DNA of 64,000 nucleotides from positions 1,445 through 65,444 of the forward strand of contig JAJTGE010000001.1 in the NCBI GenBank assembly GCA_021298555.1. Reading direction: 5' to 3'. This stretch comes from Oxalobacteraceae bacterium. Its GTDB lineage: Bacteria > Pseudomonadota > Gammaproteobacteria > Burkholderiales > Burkholderiaceae_D. Below the pieces are notes generated by a model, which saw only the letters and a list, made by a program, of their open reading frames with translations, made no database searches and was not told the DNA's origin. The position numbers and the translations under genes are program-made. Positions 47,614-56,769 of the stretch are shown here, in pieces. The first letter of the stretch is position 1. Each line of letters starts with the position of its first letter.

Positions 47614-48384
47614 TCAACGTGCCCTGAGCATGCTGGCGCCTGCCTCGTCAAGTGACTTGGCCTCTTTAATCGTACGAATCTGTGTCTCAAATGAGCGTGA
47701 AAAATCTATCAATTTCACCATCGCCGTAACGGGATTGACATTACTGGCCTCTAAGGCGCCTGGCACTATCTGTGGCGGTACTGGACCGCTGGCAAAGTCA
47801 CCATTCGCGTTGCGAAACTGTATGTGCGGGGTGTACAACGTATCTTCTCTGCGCTGCAAAGTAATCTGACTGGCATCGCGGGTCATCATTCGTGCAATCA
47901 GCACCGATGGAGCTTCTGGCGGCTGTAGTGGATCACGCGCATAAATATCACCCTCTTTGGTGATCGATAAATCCAAGCCCGGTGGAATAGTGATGGGATT
48001 ACCCTGCTCTGATAAAACCACGTTACCTGATCCTGTTTCTAAAACACCCTGTGAATTCAAATGCAAATCACCACGACGCGTGAATGCCAATTCACCATTT
48101 TTTGCTTGCACGCCAAGTACTGCTTTTTCAGTCAACGCAATGTCGAGCTTGTTACCCGTGACCATTAAGTGACCCTGATCTAAATTCACGGCATTGTATT
48201 TTTCTATGAAGGGCTGTATGCGCGAATCCCAGCCATCACCTTCGGCCTTCACAGCGATCATGGCGTTTTCGTAGCTCTTTTTGAAACCGACAGTCGATAC
48301 ATTTGCCAATTCATTATTGAGCTGCTCGCGTAGTACGCGTCGCTCATTAATAGAAGACATCGAAGTAAAGGCAAAACGATCCAT
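47614..48384 (-). CDS. flgF: Proximal rod protein FlgF
   Basis: NELANVSTVGFKKSYENAM; GALEASNVNPVTAMVKLIDFSRSFETQIRTIKEAKSLDEAGASML; between flgG and flgE. Confidence 0.9.
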   Translation of the reverse strand: MDRFAFTSMSSINERRVLREQLNNELANVSTVGFKKSYENAMIAVKAEGDGWDSRIQPFIEKYNAVNLDQGHLMVTGNKLDIALTEKAVLGVQAKNGELAFTRRGDLHLNSQGVLETGSGNVVLSEQGNPITIPPGLDLSITKEGDIYARDPLQPPEAPSVLIARMMTRDASQITLQRREDTLYTPHIQFRNANGDFASGPVPPQIVPGALEASNVNPVTAMVKLIDFSRSFETQIRTIKEAKSLDEAGASMLRAR

Positions 48385-48430
48385 ATCGGTTTCTCTGGTG
48401 TGTGGTTAAGCAGCTATGCGACTAAGCGTT

Positions 48431-51400
48431 TTAACCCCGTATGTTGATAATGGCTTGCGTCAAGGTGTTGTTTGTCTCAATCGCCTTGGCATTCGCCTGG
48501 AAGTTACGCTGGGCTGTAATCAACTCAACCAATTCATTAGTCAAATCAACGTTAGCTCGCTCACGTGCACCAGCACGAATCGTGCCAAAGCCAGCGGCGC
48601 CGGCTTCACCGTATTTCGCTTCACCTGATTTAGAGGTGGCATAAAAGCTGGCGTCACCAATCTGACGCAAGCCTGTGGCAGCAGAGAAGTTAGCCAAAAT
48701 AATTTTGGCCAACGATTTGGTGGTGCCGTTGGAATAGCTGGCGTTTACAAGACCGTTATCACCGATATCCACACCAATCAAATCACCTTCAGGGCGACCG
48801 TTCTGATCTTGTTTTTTGATGGAAAACGGTGATGAATATTGTGTGGAGATACCGTAATCAATCGAGAATTGCAAAGTAGCTCCGGATGCACCAATCGTCG
48901 TGCTTTTAAAACTGATGGCTGCATTCGGTGATAACAAATCACCCTTGTTGTTAAAGCTTAATTCACCATTGTCATAAAATACGGGTGACCATAAATCACG
49001 TGTTTCATCTTCAGAGAAATCACCAGGATCTGTTGTCTCTGTTCCCTCACGGCTCACATATAACGGAAAACCGTCAGAATTTTTTGCCTGCTTGGGTTCT
49101 TGCCATACATTGGTTTTACCACGCACGCTCTCGAGCCCATCCAGTCCCCAAATACTATTGCCGCTGACTTTAAGAAACGAGTTATTGCCTGTGGTGCCCG
49201 TAGAAATTTTGAAATGTTTGGTGCCATTTTCTGCAGTCATGACTTCAACTTTGACGCCGTTGACAGTACGACCAAAGTTATCGGCCAGTGCATTAATACG
49301 ATTTTCTAGTTCCTGACGAAAGCCTTCAATCGTGTAATCTGCTTTTGGTGGCATTTCAATTAGGCCAGTCACGTTATCGACTGTCACAACAAATTGATTA
49401 TTGGTGGCATCGACACGGAATTTATTGTCCAAATTCAGGCCGATAGTATCTCCGGTTAATACTGCTGGCTCAGAAATAACACCGCGAAAAGGTATCGATG
49501 ATGTGGTCACCTGGTCTTTTGCAAATCCAAACAGGTTGTATGCATTAGCAGAAGCACTTGCCAACTCCACGCTGGACGTATCACCTGTACTACCGGAAGA
49601 AATAGTAAAGCGACGGGTTGCCTCATCAAAGGAAACCACGGTGCCATAACGCTGCTCAACCACTGGATTAATTAAATTACCATTCGGAATAACTTTGGCA
49701 CCAAATGCACCGGTGGAAGAATCCACTAAAGTTTCAGTGGCTGTCAGCCCCATCAATCCTTTGATAGCAAGGTTCGGTGAGCTGGCATAGATTTCTAAAT
49801 TGGTCGCACTGTTATTTTTAAAGGTAAATGTTTGCAGCTGGGCGTTATAACTTACTGCAAGATCTTCAAATCGATCACTTCCCGCCGTACCCGCATTGGC
49901 AGCTGCCTGAACAATGGTCTGAATTGCTTCCAGAGCCTCATCACGCGTCACTTTGCTGACATCACTAAAGTAAAAAATACCATCCGATGCTAAACCGGCG
50001 GCACTACCTGGTGGCTGCGGAACGATGCTTGAGTCTAAAGCTGTATTAATCTGACCAAACTGAATGTTGAGTTCTGGACTGGCGTCATTCTCAATGGAAG
50101 GATTAACCAGCTTTAATTTCATTAAGGTTCCTGAATTGAGACCTTTTTCCAAATCAAAGCCAGGCAGATCGCCCTGACTAAAATCAAACAAGCGTTCATC
50201 GCCATAGGATTTGTTAATCTGATTCGTAATTTCTCGCGCAATATCAACACCAGTAAAATTTTTCGTAACAGCTAAATCATTCAGATAAGTTAAATCGATG
50301 AGTTGTGGACTATTTGCACCATCAATGTTGAGCTCAAACGCGATGGAATTTTTTGTATACTTTTCGATTGCTTTTTGCTCACTCAGCGAAGACTTTACAT
50401 TGATGAGGGGAATAGCAGCTATACCTGTCAGTGGATCAACCACACCGTTGGCATCATCTGCTTTGGAAAAAATGACTGAAACCGTGCCATCATTTCCATC
50501 GACCACGCTACGACCCGGATAACCACCTACTGTTTTAAAAGTATCATCTGCGGCTATCGCATTAGCAATCAGGCTGGCTATTTCAAATTTTGTTTCTGTA
50601 CCTGCTAAAGCAATGGTTACCGGGCTGGGAAGTTGAATAGCACCTGCAACAGTTGGAAAGGTGAGTTCCAGGTTACCTGTTGCGCCCACCAAGTTAGTTG
50701 CGTCAATTAACTGAGTCTGACCACCTACATTGACTAATGTTTGCGACTGCAGGGTGTTGTAAACATTCAAACCACTTTTAAAGTTTGTATTGATTGTTCC
50801 ATCAATTTGCTGACCGGATAATGCCGCTGGCGTTGAATCGATAGGATTTTTAAGATCATCCAAATGAACCAGCTTAGTAATACCCCTGGCAATACTCTCG
50901 GGTGGAATTTTGCTCTCTGGTAAAGTCTGGCCATACTTGTTTACATAGAGTTTGTCGCCGCTGGTATTAGCCTGAATCAGATTTTCCTGTAATTTAGTGT
51001 CACCGATATACACATAGGTTTGCCACTTACTGGTAGGGTCCGTCGCACTCGCCACCTGAGTTTTTGCGTAATACACCGTCGCCAGATAATCATTACCACC
51101 GGCGTCATAGACGGTAACAGCCGTTGTTTTGTTATATGACGTTGGATCATTTTTATCAAATGGCTTGTTAATGACTTGCGCATCAGCTGGAAAATTCAAA
51201 CCCAAAGTAATAGCAGATGTCTCAATAGCATCGCCGGTTGTTTTACGCGGTATGTTTAATTTTGATAGGTTATCCAAATCCGCTTTACCAGAGGAGTCAA
51301 CCCCCGCTGCAATCAGTGATTGACCTGCTGCGTTAACGACATTGAACGAGTCATCCAATAAGAAGGTGCCGTTACGCGTATAAATGTCCTGCAAACCGTC

Positions 51401-51685
51401 TGCTGATTTCAATGGGAAAAAACCATCGCCCGTAATCGCAATGTCCAATGAATTTGCTGAAAATTGAATATTGCCCTGGCTGAATTCCTGTGTGATCTGT
51501 TTAATAGCCACACCCTGACCGATGGTCGAAGACGCTTTTTGCAACGGTGAAGTCGCAAAGATGTCACCAAAGTCTGCGCGCGAGCGCTTGAAACCGGTGG
51601 TGCCCACGTTGGCAATATTGTTACTTGTAACGGATAACTGCGCGGTAGCGGCTTGCAAGCCTGTCAGAGCGGTATAAAAAGACAT
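48431..51685 (-). CDS. flgE: Flagellar hook protein FlgE, greatly expanded (1084 aa)
   Basis: MSFYTALTGLQAATAQLSVTSNNIANVGTTGFKRSRADFGDIFA; C-terminal ANVDLTNELVELITAQRNFQANAKAIETNNTLTQAIINIRG. Confidence 0.96.
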   Translation of the reverse strand: MSFYTALTGLQAATAQLSVTSNNIANVGTTGFKRSRADFGDIFATSPLQKASSTIGQGVAIKQITQEFSQGNIQFSANSLDIAITGDGFFPLKSADGLQDIYTRNGTFLLDDSFNVVNAAGQSLIAAGVDSSGKADLDNLSKLNIPRKTTGDAIETSAITLGLNFPADAQVINKPFDKNDPTSYNKTTAVTVYDAGGNDYLATVYYAKTQVASATDPTSKWQTYVYIGDTKLQENLIQANTSGDKLYVNKYGQTLPESKIPPESIARGITKLVHLDDLKNPIDSTPAALSGQQIDGTINTNFKSGLNVYNTLQSQTLVNVGGQTQLIDATNLVGATGNLELTFPTVAGAIQLPSPVTIALAGTETKFEIASLIANAIAADDTFKTVGGYPGRSVVDGNDGTVSVIFSKADDANGVVDPLTGIAAIPLINVKSSLSEQKAIEKYTKNSIAFELNIDGANSPQLIDLTYLNDLAVTKNFTGVDIAREITNQINKSYGDERLFDFSQGDLPGFDLEKGLNSGTLMKLKLVNPSIENDASPELNIQFGQINTALDSSIVPQPPGSAAGLASDGIFYFSDVSKVTRDEALEAIQTIVQAAANAGTAGSDRFEDLAVSYNAQLQTFTFKNNSATNLEIYASSPNLAIKGLMGLTATETLVDSSTGAFGAKVIPNGNLINPVVEQRYGTVVSFDEATRRFTISSGSTGDTSSVELASASANAYNLFGFAKDQVTTSSIPFRGVISEPAVLTGDTIGLNLDNKFRVDATNNQFVVTVDNVTGLIEMPPKADYTIEGFRQELENRINALADNFGRTVNGVKVEVMTAENGTKHFKISTGTTGNNSFLKVSGNSIWGLDGLESVRGKTNVWQEPKQAKNSDGFPLYVSREGTETTDPGDFSEDETRDLWSPVFYDNGELSFNNKGDLLSPNAAISFKSTTIGASGATLQFSIDYGISTQYSSPFSIKKQDQNGRPEGDLIGVDIGDNGLVNASYSNGTTKSLAKIILANFSAATGLRQIGDASFYATSKSGEAKYGEAGAAGFGTIRAGARERANVDLTNELVELITAQRNFQANAKAIETNNTLTQAIINIRG

Positions 51686-51723
51686 GTGTATTTCTCCTGA
51701 AGTACTAGTTAGCTATTGTTTAT

Positions 51724-52446
51724 TTATTGGCCGACGCGTTTAACTTGCGACATGCTTTGTGTTGAACCATCATCAAATTCAACCTGCATATCGCCGGTTG
51801 TTGCATCTGTAGTCACAGTGCGCACAGGCGCCATCGTGCTTACTTTTGCCGTGCTCGATTTTCCGTAATTAGTTACAGAGGCACTGATACGATAGACACC
51901 ATCGGCCATCTGAACGCCACTGCTATCTTTACCATCCCAAGCAAAATGGAAATCACCCTGCTTTTGCGGGCCAATTTCACCAGTACGAACCAAGGATCCA
52001 TCTGATGCAAATATTTTGATAGAAATAGAATCCACATCTTTTTCAAGTGCTACAACGCCATCAACAGGTTGAGCATTAGTGAGTATGGCTTTGCCATCTG
52101 CTATAGCGACTTTTTTACCGATCAAACCACTGGCTGCACTCATGCGCTCATTCGACATGGATGCCACTAAATTCTGAACGTTGTCCGCCATTTTTGTGGT
52201 CGCTTCTAACTGTGAAAACTGCGCTAGTTGCGATACAAAAGCTTCGTTGTTCATGGGGTCGAGTGGATTTTGACTTTTCAGCTGCGTTGTAAACAGTGTC
52301 AAAAATGCCGTCTGGCCCATCCCACCGCCATCACCTTCCAGTATTTTTTTCTCTGCTTCAGTCTTGGCCTGTGCTGTTGTTTTTATATTCGACGGCAGCG
52401 TGTAGGTCGAGGTAGCTTGGGCTGCACCAGTTAAAGGGGTTGCCAT
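51724..52446 (-). CDS. flgD: Hook-capping protein FlgD
   Basis: GQTAFLTLFTTQLKSQNPLDPMNNEAFVSQLAQFSQLEATTKM. Confidence 0.95.
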   Translation of the reverse strand: MATPLTGAAQATSTYTLPSNIKTTAQAKTEAEKKILEGDGGGMGQTAFLTLFTTQLKSQNPLDPMNNEAFVSQLAQFSQLEATTKMADNVQNLVASMSNERMSAASGLIGKKVAIADGKAILTNAQPVDGVVALEKDVDSISIKIFASDGSLVRTGEIGPQKQGDFHFAWDGKDSSGVQMADGVYRISASVTNYGKSSTAKVSTMAPVRTVTTDATTGDMQVEFDDGSTQSMSQVKRVGQ

Positions 52447-52457
52447 ATCAGTCTTCC

Positions 52458-52889
52458 TTAGGCTTTAATAATTTCAAGTGAACGCATCATCAGCTCGCGT
52501 GCGGTATTTACGACTTCCACGTTGTTTTGATACGAGCGAGAAGCAGCCATCATGTCGACCATTTCAGTAACCTCATTCACGTTGGCCTGAAAAACAAAAC
52601 CATCGCCATCAGCTAACGGATTACCTGGGTCATAAACACGTGGTACAGGTTTTGTGTCATCAACAATCTTGTCGACTTTCACGCCACCCACATAGGGCGA
52701 ACCTGCATTGGTCATCTGATCATCCATCAATGCTTTAAATATCGTGCGTTTACCGCGATACGCCTCTTGCTCGGTAGCAGAAGTGGTTCCTGCATTGGCC
52801 AGGTTAGATGCGGTGGTATTCATACGGATCATCTGCGCATGCAGTGCTGTTCCGCCGATACCGAAAATGTTATCTATGGACATAGGCAT
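52458..52889 (-). CDS. flgC: Proximal rod protein FlgC
   Basis: IFGIGGTALHAQMIRMNTTASNLANAGTTSATEQEAYRGKRTIF; NVNEVTEMVDMMAASRSYQNNVEVVNTARELMMRSLEI. Confidence 0.95.
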   Translation of the reverse strand: MPMSIDNIFGIGGTALHAQMIRMNTTASNLANAGTTSATEQEAYRGKRTIFKALMDDQMTNAGSPYVGGVKVDKIVDDTKPVPRVYDPGNPLADGDGFVFQANVNEVTEMVDMMAASRSYQNNVEVVNTARELMMRSLEIIKA

Positions 52890-52895
52890 GATTGA

Positions 52896-53285
52896 TTAAT
52901 CTCCTCTCAATGCTTTACGAATACTGTTGACACGATTTTCAAGAAAGGTCAGCGTGGCTTGATAATCGGCTGCTGCTTTACCGTACTTGGCTTGTTCAAC
53001 GGTGATTTCTACGGTGTTGCCGTCAGCTGATGCATTAAATGGAACGCGATAGCGCATGCCATCGTCATCAAGCTTGTCGTCGCCATAATCAAAATGCGTT
53101 TGGTTAGTCGCTGCCAGTGATTCCGCTGGTTCAAATTTCGCCATCACGGTTTTGAAATCCAATTCACGCGCTTTAAAGTGCGGTGTATCTTCATTGGCGA
53201 TATTTCGGGCAAGTAGCTCCATGCGCTGATTTCGCACACGCAGCGCTTTGTCATGTATCCCTAGTGCGTTATTCAATAAATCCAT
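52896..53285 (-). CDS. flgB: Proximal rod protein FlgB
   Basis: LGIHDKALRVRNQRMELLARNIANEDTPHFKARELDFKTVM. Confidence 0.95.
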   Translation of the reverse strand: MDLLNNALGIHDKALRVRNQRMELLARNIANEDTPHFKARELDFKTVMAKFEPAESLAATNQTHFDYGDDKLDDDGMRYRVPFNASADGNTVEITVEQAKYGKAAADYQATLTFLENRVNSIRKALRGD

Positions 53286-53367
53286 ACTGTGTCCCCTACT
53301 CGGTACTGGAATCGCTTAAGCCGGATTGCCGACAGTTCATTCAAGTTTCCAGCTGTCGATCCGACCA

Positions 53368-53384
53368 TTGCAAGCGCCGTGCCA
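53368..53384 (-). promoter_or_regulatory. Sigma54 promoter for the flgB operon
   Basis: Minus strand TGGCACGGCGCTTGCAA (GG-N10-GC). Confidence 0.9.
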
Positions 53385-53427
53385 GTTCGTTTTTTGGCGG
53401 GAATACGACCATTTCTGAGGGGGTAGG

Positions 53428-53443
53428 CGGCAACTATTTGCCG
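53428..53443. promoter_or_regulatory. Inverted repeat CGGCA-ACTATT-TGCCG, candidate enhancer site
   Basis: Perfect 5+6+5 inverted repeat, 43 bp upstream of the flgB sigma54 element. Confidence 0.6.
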
Positions 53444-53478
53444 TCGGATGAAGTCGCTAACCGACTTACTTTAGAAGG

Positions 53479-53494
53479 TGGCAAGAATTTGCCT
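53479..53494. promoter_or_regulatory. Inverted repeat TGGCA-AGAATT-TGCCT, candidate enhancer site
   Basis: GGCA-N6-TGCC, second copy upstream of the flgB promoter. Confidence 0.55.
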
Positions 53495-53627
53495 CCCTGT
53501 GTACGCATGTTCACTTCGTCTATTGTGAGATGACGTTTAGTGCATGCTCTTAACTCAGTGCGTTATTCCATGATGAGTTTGTCAGATCATGGACTTCACA
53601 CTAACTACGTGTTGAGCTGCTTCTGCT

Positions 53628-54587
53628 TTACATTATCTTTCGTTCTATACGTGCTACAGAGAATTCACCGAGCCGCTCACGTGCATTTTGCTTAAGACCT
53701 GTGATGATGGAGTTACGTGTAATGACACCCGCTTGATCGCGACCTTCATACAATGCGGCTGCCTGTCGACCGGCAATGTTCAATGGGACATTCGCGCGAG
53801 TTTCATTACGTGCATTCGGAGTCAAGACGGTCAGATAAAGAGTGTCGAGTGACGCTGGCCCGTAATCTTTAAGCTTGGTGTCGGTAAAATAACGATCCAC
53901 CAAATCCAGCTGATCCATCACAGATAAAGAAAGTATTTCTTTGGGATCGTTTGCATAACCTGCGCTGGCTGCACCCCGATTCCCACCCGAGCAAAATTGT
54001 ATGATGCCGTGACAGCTGCCATTCGAAGCTCGCGGATTCATACCGTCCGACTCCATCAGTGTTGTGCGTGCAAAATCATCGGGTGAAAAACCATGGCTTG
54101 TTGCGAGCTGCAAAATTTTATCGCGCACTGAATGCTGTTCTTGCGCTTGCAGATAACCTTTGGACACCGCGCGCGCCAGTGTCTTGTCCAGCACCGGCGC
54201 ACTGCTCTGCGTAGATTCCTTAGTCAGCTGTACACCCTCGACCAATCCCTGCCGTAGTTTTAATGCCGCCAGCGTGGACATGGGCGTTATTGTGATCTGC
54301 TGTCCAGGCATGATGCGATCGGGGTTGGCAATGCCATTTTCTTTGGCCAGTGTTTTGGCCAAATCATAAATCTGACCCTTGTTAAGCTGGGCTGCTGACT
54401 GTCCTAAAAAATTGCGCGTCAGGCTAACAAGCGTATCGCCGCGCTGAACACTCAGCGTAGAGGTCGCTTCCCGGTTGGCCTCTTCCACCACCTGACGGAA
54501 AGACGTCGATGGCGCGCTTTCGCGCTTACGCGTTCTCTCTTTGACAATATCGTTTATCTGATCGCTATTTTTTGACTGTATTTCCAT
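53628..54587 (-). CDS. LysM plus lytic-transglycosylase-like protein in the flagellar cluster
   Basis: LysM SVQRGDTLVSLTRNFLG...PDRIMPGQQITI; SLT-like FARTTLMESDGMNPRASNGSCHGIIQFCSGGNRGAASAGYANDPKEIL; no signal peptide. Confidence 0.7.
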   Translation of the reverse strand: MEIQSKNSDQINDIVKERTRKRESAPSTSFRQVVEEANREATSTLSVQRGDTLVSLTRNFLGQSAAQLNKGQIYDLAKTLAKENGIANPDRIMPGQQITITPMSTLAALKLRQGLVEGVQLTKESTQSSAPVLDKTLARAVSKGYLQAQEQHSVRDKILQLATSHGFSPDDFARTTLMESDGMNPRASNGSCHGIIQFCSGGNRGAASAGYANDPKEILSLSVMDQLDLVDRYFTDTKLKDYGPASLDTLYLTVLTPNARNETRANVPLNIAGRQAAALYEGRDQAGVITRNSIITGLKQNARERLGEFSVARIERKIM

Positions 54588-54607
54588 GATTTCTGATCTT
54601 TTCTGGC

Positions 54608-54623
54608 TGGAACCATTCTTGCT
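54608..54623 (+). promoter_or_regulatory. Candidate sigma54 promoter for flgA
   Basis: TGGAACCATTCTTGCT (GG-N10-GC) ~100 bp before flgA. Confidence 0.65.
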
Positions 54624-54720
54624 GTAGTTGCCATGACTGTCGGAAGTTCAACAGGCAGACATCGTTTTCATAAGGATTTAGCAAAGCCCGTACCATGAAC
54701 AAATTACTAAGTGATCCGCG

Positions 54721-55809
54721 ATGAATAATCAGCCTTATCTGGTGAGAGTCTTGTTCAGACTACTGCTTGCCCTAGCGTTCTTGGGCTCGCAAGTGGTGTT
54801 GGCTGCGACTCCGCAAGAGGCCTTGGAAGCTGCGCTTGCCAATTGGGTCGCTGCTCAGTCGGGTGTCGCCGCTGAACAGGTCAAGATGGCCGCGCCTGAT
54901 CCGCGCGTGCAGGTTCAGCCCTGCGGAGGTAGTTTTAGTTTTGATTATCCTTTTGTAAACAAGGAGAATGTTCGGGCACGCTGCAATAAACCTGCATGGC
55001 AAATCTTCGTCAAAGTTGGCTTTACCCAGCAGCAGCAACCACTAGAAATCGTGGTTACCAATCGCGACATTGCTCCGGGAATGGCACTCAAAGATTCTGA
55101 TTTAGAAATGAAAGCAGTCGCCTCTGCTACGGCCGGAAGTTTTAACGAAAAAGCACCTCTGGTAGGTCGTCAAGTGAAACGACCACTAGCCAAGGGTCAG
55201 CCAGTGGTTGTTCATGACCTGGAAAAAGGACAAAAGGCCGTGCGTGCCAAACTGGCATTTAAAGCGGGGGACTTGATGACCGAATCGGCCATAGAGCGTG
55301 TAGACCTTGCCCCCGGCGCCGGTGGCAACTCCCCAGCCTGGATTGCGACAGAAATTGCGCCCGGTACCAGGGTGAACAAGAACATTGCCGCTGGCCAGAT
55401 CATTCAGACAACCGACATCGCAGAAAACCGACTAGTCGTGGTTGCCTCCAGCAATCTGGGAGCAGGCCAACTTCTTAAGCCTGAGCTACTCAAGTTGGAG
55501 CGACTTGATGCCGAAAAAATAAATCGTACGCATCTGTTTGATCTGTCCGGACTCGATGGCTCGGAGCTGATGCGCCCCATCCGCGCCGGCGAAGCTATAC
55601 GCACTAGCGACCTGCGCCCTGCCCTGATGGTTAAAAAAGGCGACTTGGTCACTATTATCATAGGCCGGCCCCCGGAATTCATGATCTCTGTTAGGGTCGA
55701 AGCATTGCAAGATGGGCGCCTGCATGAGCAAATTAAGTTACGTAATACAGAGTCTGGCTATGTTTTTTCAGGAATAATTACAGGCAAAGGGGCCGTAAAA
55801 GGCGTCTGA
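54721..55809 (+). CDS. flgA: P-ring chaperone FlgA, extended with repeated SAF-like modules
   Basis: Signal peptide; NRDIAPGMALKDSDLEMKAV...GRQVKRPLAKGQPV; C-terminal GDLVTIIIG...IKLRNTESGYVFSGIITGKGAVKGV. Confidence 0.9.
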   Translation: MNNQPYLVRVLFRLLLALAFLGSQVVLAATPQEALEAALANWVAAQSGVAAEQVKMAAPDPRVQVQPCGGSFSFDYPFVNKENVRARCNKPAWQIFVKVGFTQQQQPLEIVVTNRDIAPGMALKDSDLEMKAVASATAGSFNEKAPLVGRQVKRPLAKGQPVVVHDLEKGQKAVRAKLAFKAGDLMTESAIERVDLAPGAGGNSPAWIATEIAPGTRVNKNIAAGQIIQTTDIAENRLVVVASSNLGAGQLLKPELLKLERLDAEKINRTHLFDLSGLDGSELMRPIRAGEAIRTSDLRPALMVKKGDLVTIIIGRPPEFMISVRVEALQDGRLHEQIKLRNTESGYVFSGIITGKGAVKGV

Positions 55810-55875
55810 ATTAGGATGTTTAATATAATTAAGATAACTATTTCCGGGTTTATGAAAATAAATTCAAAAAAGGGC

Positions 55876-55902
55876 TAAAGTTCTTTTAGCCGATACCGAT
55901 AT
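55876..55902 (+). promoter_or_regulatory. Sigma28 promoter for flgM
   Basis: TAAA-N15-ACCGATAT upstream of flgM. Confidence 0.78.
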
Positions 55903-55950
55903 TCGATGTGACAGGAAAAGAAGGCTTAATGCCGAAAGCGAGAGAAAACC

Positions 55951-56259
55951 ATGAGCAACCCCATTTCAGGCCTTTACAGTAATAGTCCTTCACTGGACAA
56001 AACCACGCTCGACAAAACGAAGCGCAAGTCGCCAGACAGCCTCGACGCAAGTGCTGCCGAATCGGCTAAAGCCAAGGCAACCGTGTCGCGCCAGGATCAG
56101 CTCGAGCTGTCTGATATTGCCCAAAAAGCAATGGCAGAACCTGCGTTTGATCGCCATAAAATCGAGTCGATCAAGCAAGCGCTAAAGGAAGGCAATTACC
56201 CGCTCAATTCACGCCACATTGCTGAAAGCTTTGTCGCGATGGAAAAATTGATAGGCTAA
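55951..56259 (+). CDS. flgM: Anti-sigma28 factor FlgM
   Basis: QDQLELSDIAQKAMAEPAFDRHKIESIKQALKEGNYPLNSRHIAESFVAMEKLIG. Confidence 0.92.
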   Translation: MSNPISGLYSNSPSLDKTTLDKTKRKSPDSLDASAAESAKAKATVSRQDQLELSDIAQKAMAEPAFDRHKIESIKQALKEGNYPLNSRHIAESFVAMEKLIG

Positions 56260-56284
56260 TTCACCTGTCCCTCATTGCTGAACT

Positions 56285-56734
56285 ATGTCCCTGCTGATGC
56301 CCTTAAATACGACAGCACAGGATCTTTTGCCACCGACCGCCAGCCAAGAGCTCGTGGCTTCGGTTCAGCACGCCCTCGCCTTAAATGATCTGCTGGAACA
56401 AGAGTTCGAAGCCCTGAAGGTTCAGGACTTGGATGCGTTTGATCACATGCAAATCCGCAAGCAAGAAATCTTCGATAACCTTCAGTTATTAACCGGCGTA
56501 GGCACGCAACACAGCCACCTGGATAATCCTGACTGGGATGGCTTTAAAAATCTGATTTCAGACTGTCGCGAACTACACCGCCGTAACGAAGTCCTGATCA
56601 TCCGTAAACTTGATGCCATACGTGGCACATTACAAACTCTTCAAGGCGATGGACCCACTGCCTCCGTTGAAGTCTATGACCGTCTGGGTCGCATCTCGCG
56701 TACTCGCGGTGGTCGCGGCTACGAAGAAGCGTAA
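56285..56734 (+). CDS. flgN: FlgN family flagellar export chaperone
   Basis: 149-aa helical protein directly downstream of flgM; ALNDLLEQEFEALKVQDLDAFDHMQIRKQEIFDNL. Confidence 0.85.
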   Translation: MSLLMPLNTTAQDLLPPTASQELVASVQHALALNDLLEQEFEALKVQDLDAFDHMQIRKQEIFDNLQLLTGVGTQHSHLDNPDWDGFKNLISDCRELHRRNEVLIIRKLDAIRGTLQTLQGDGPTASVEVYDRLGRISRTRGGRGYEEA

Positions 56735-56769
56735 GTTCCCTCGTACGTAAGCCGCAGTAACCTCCTTAT

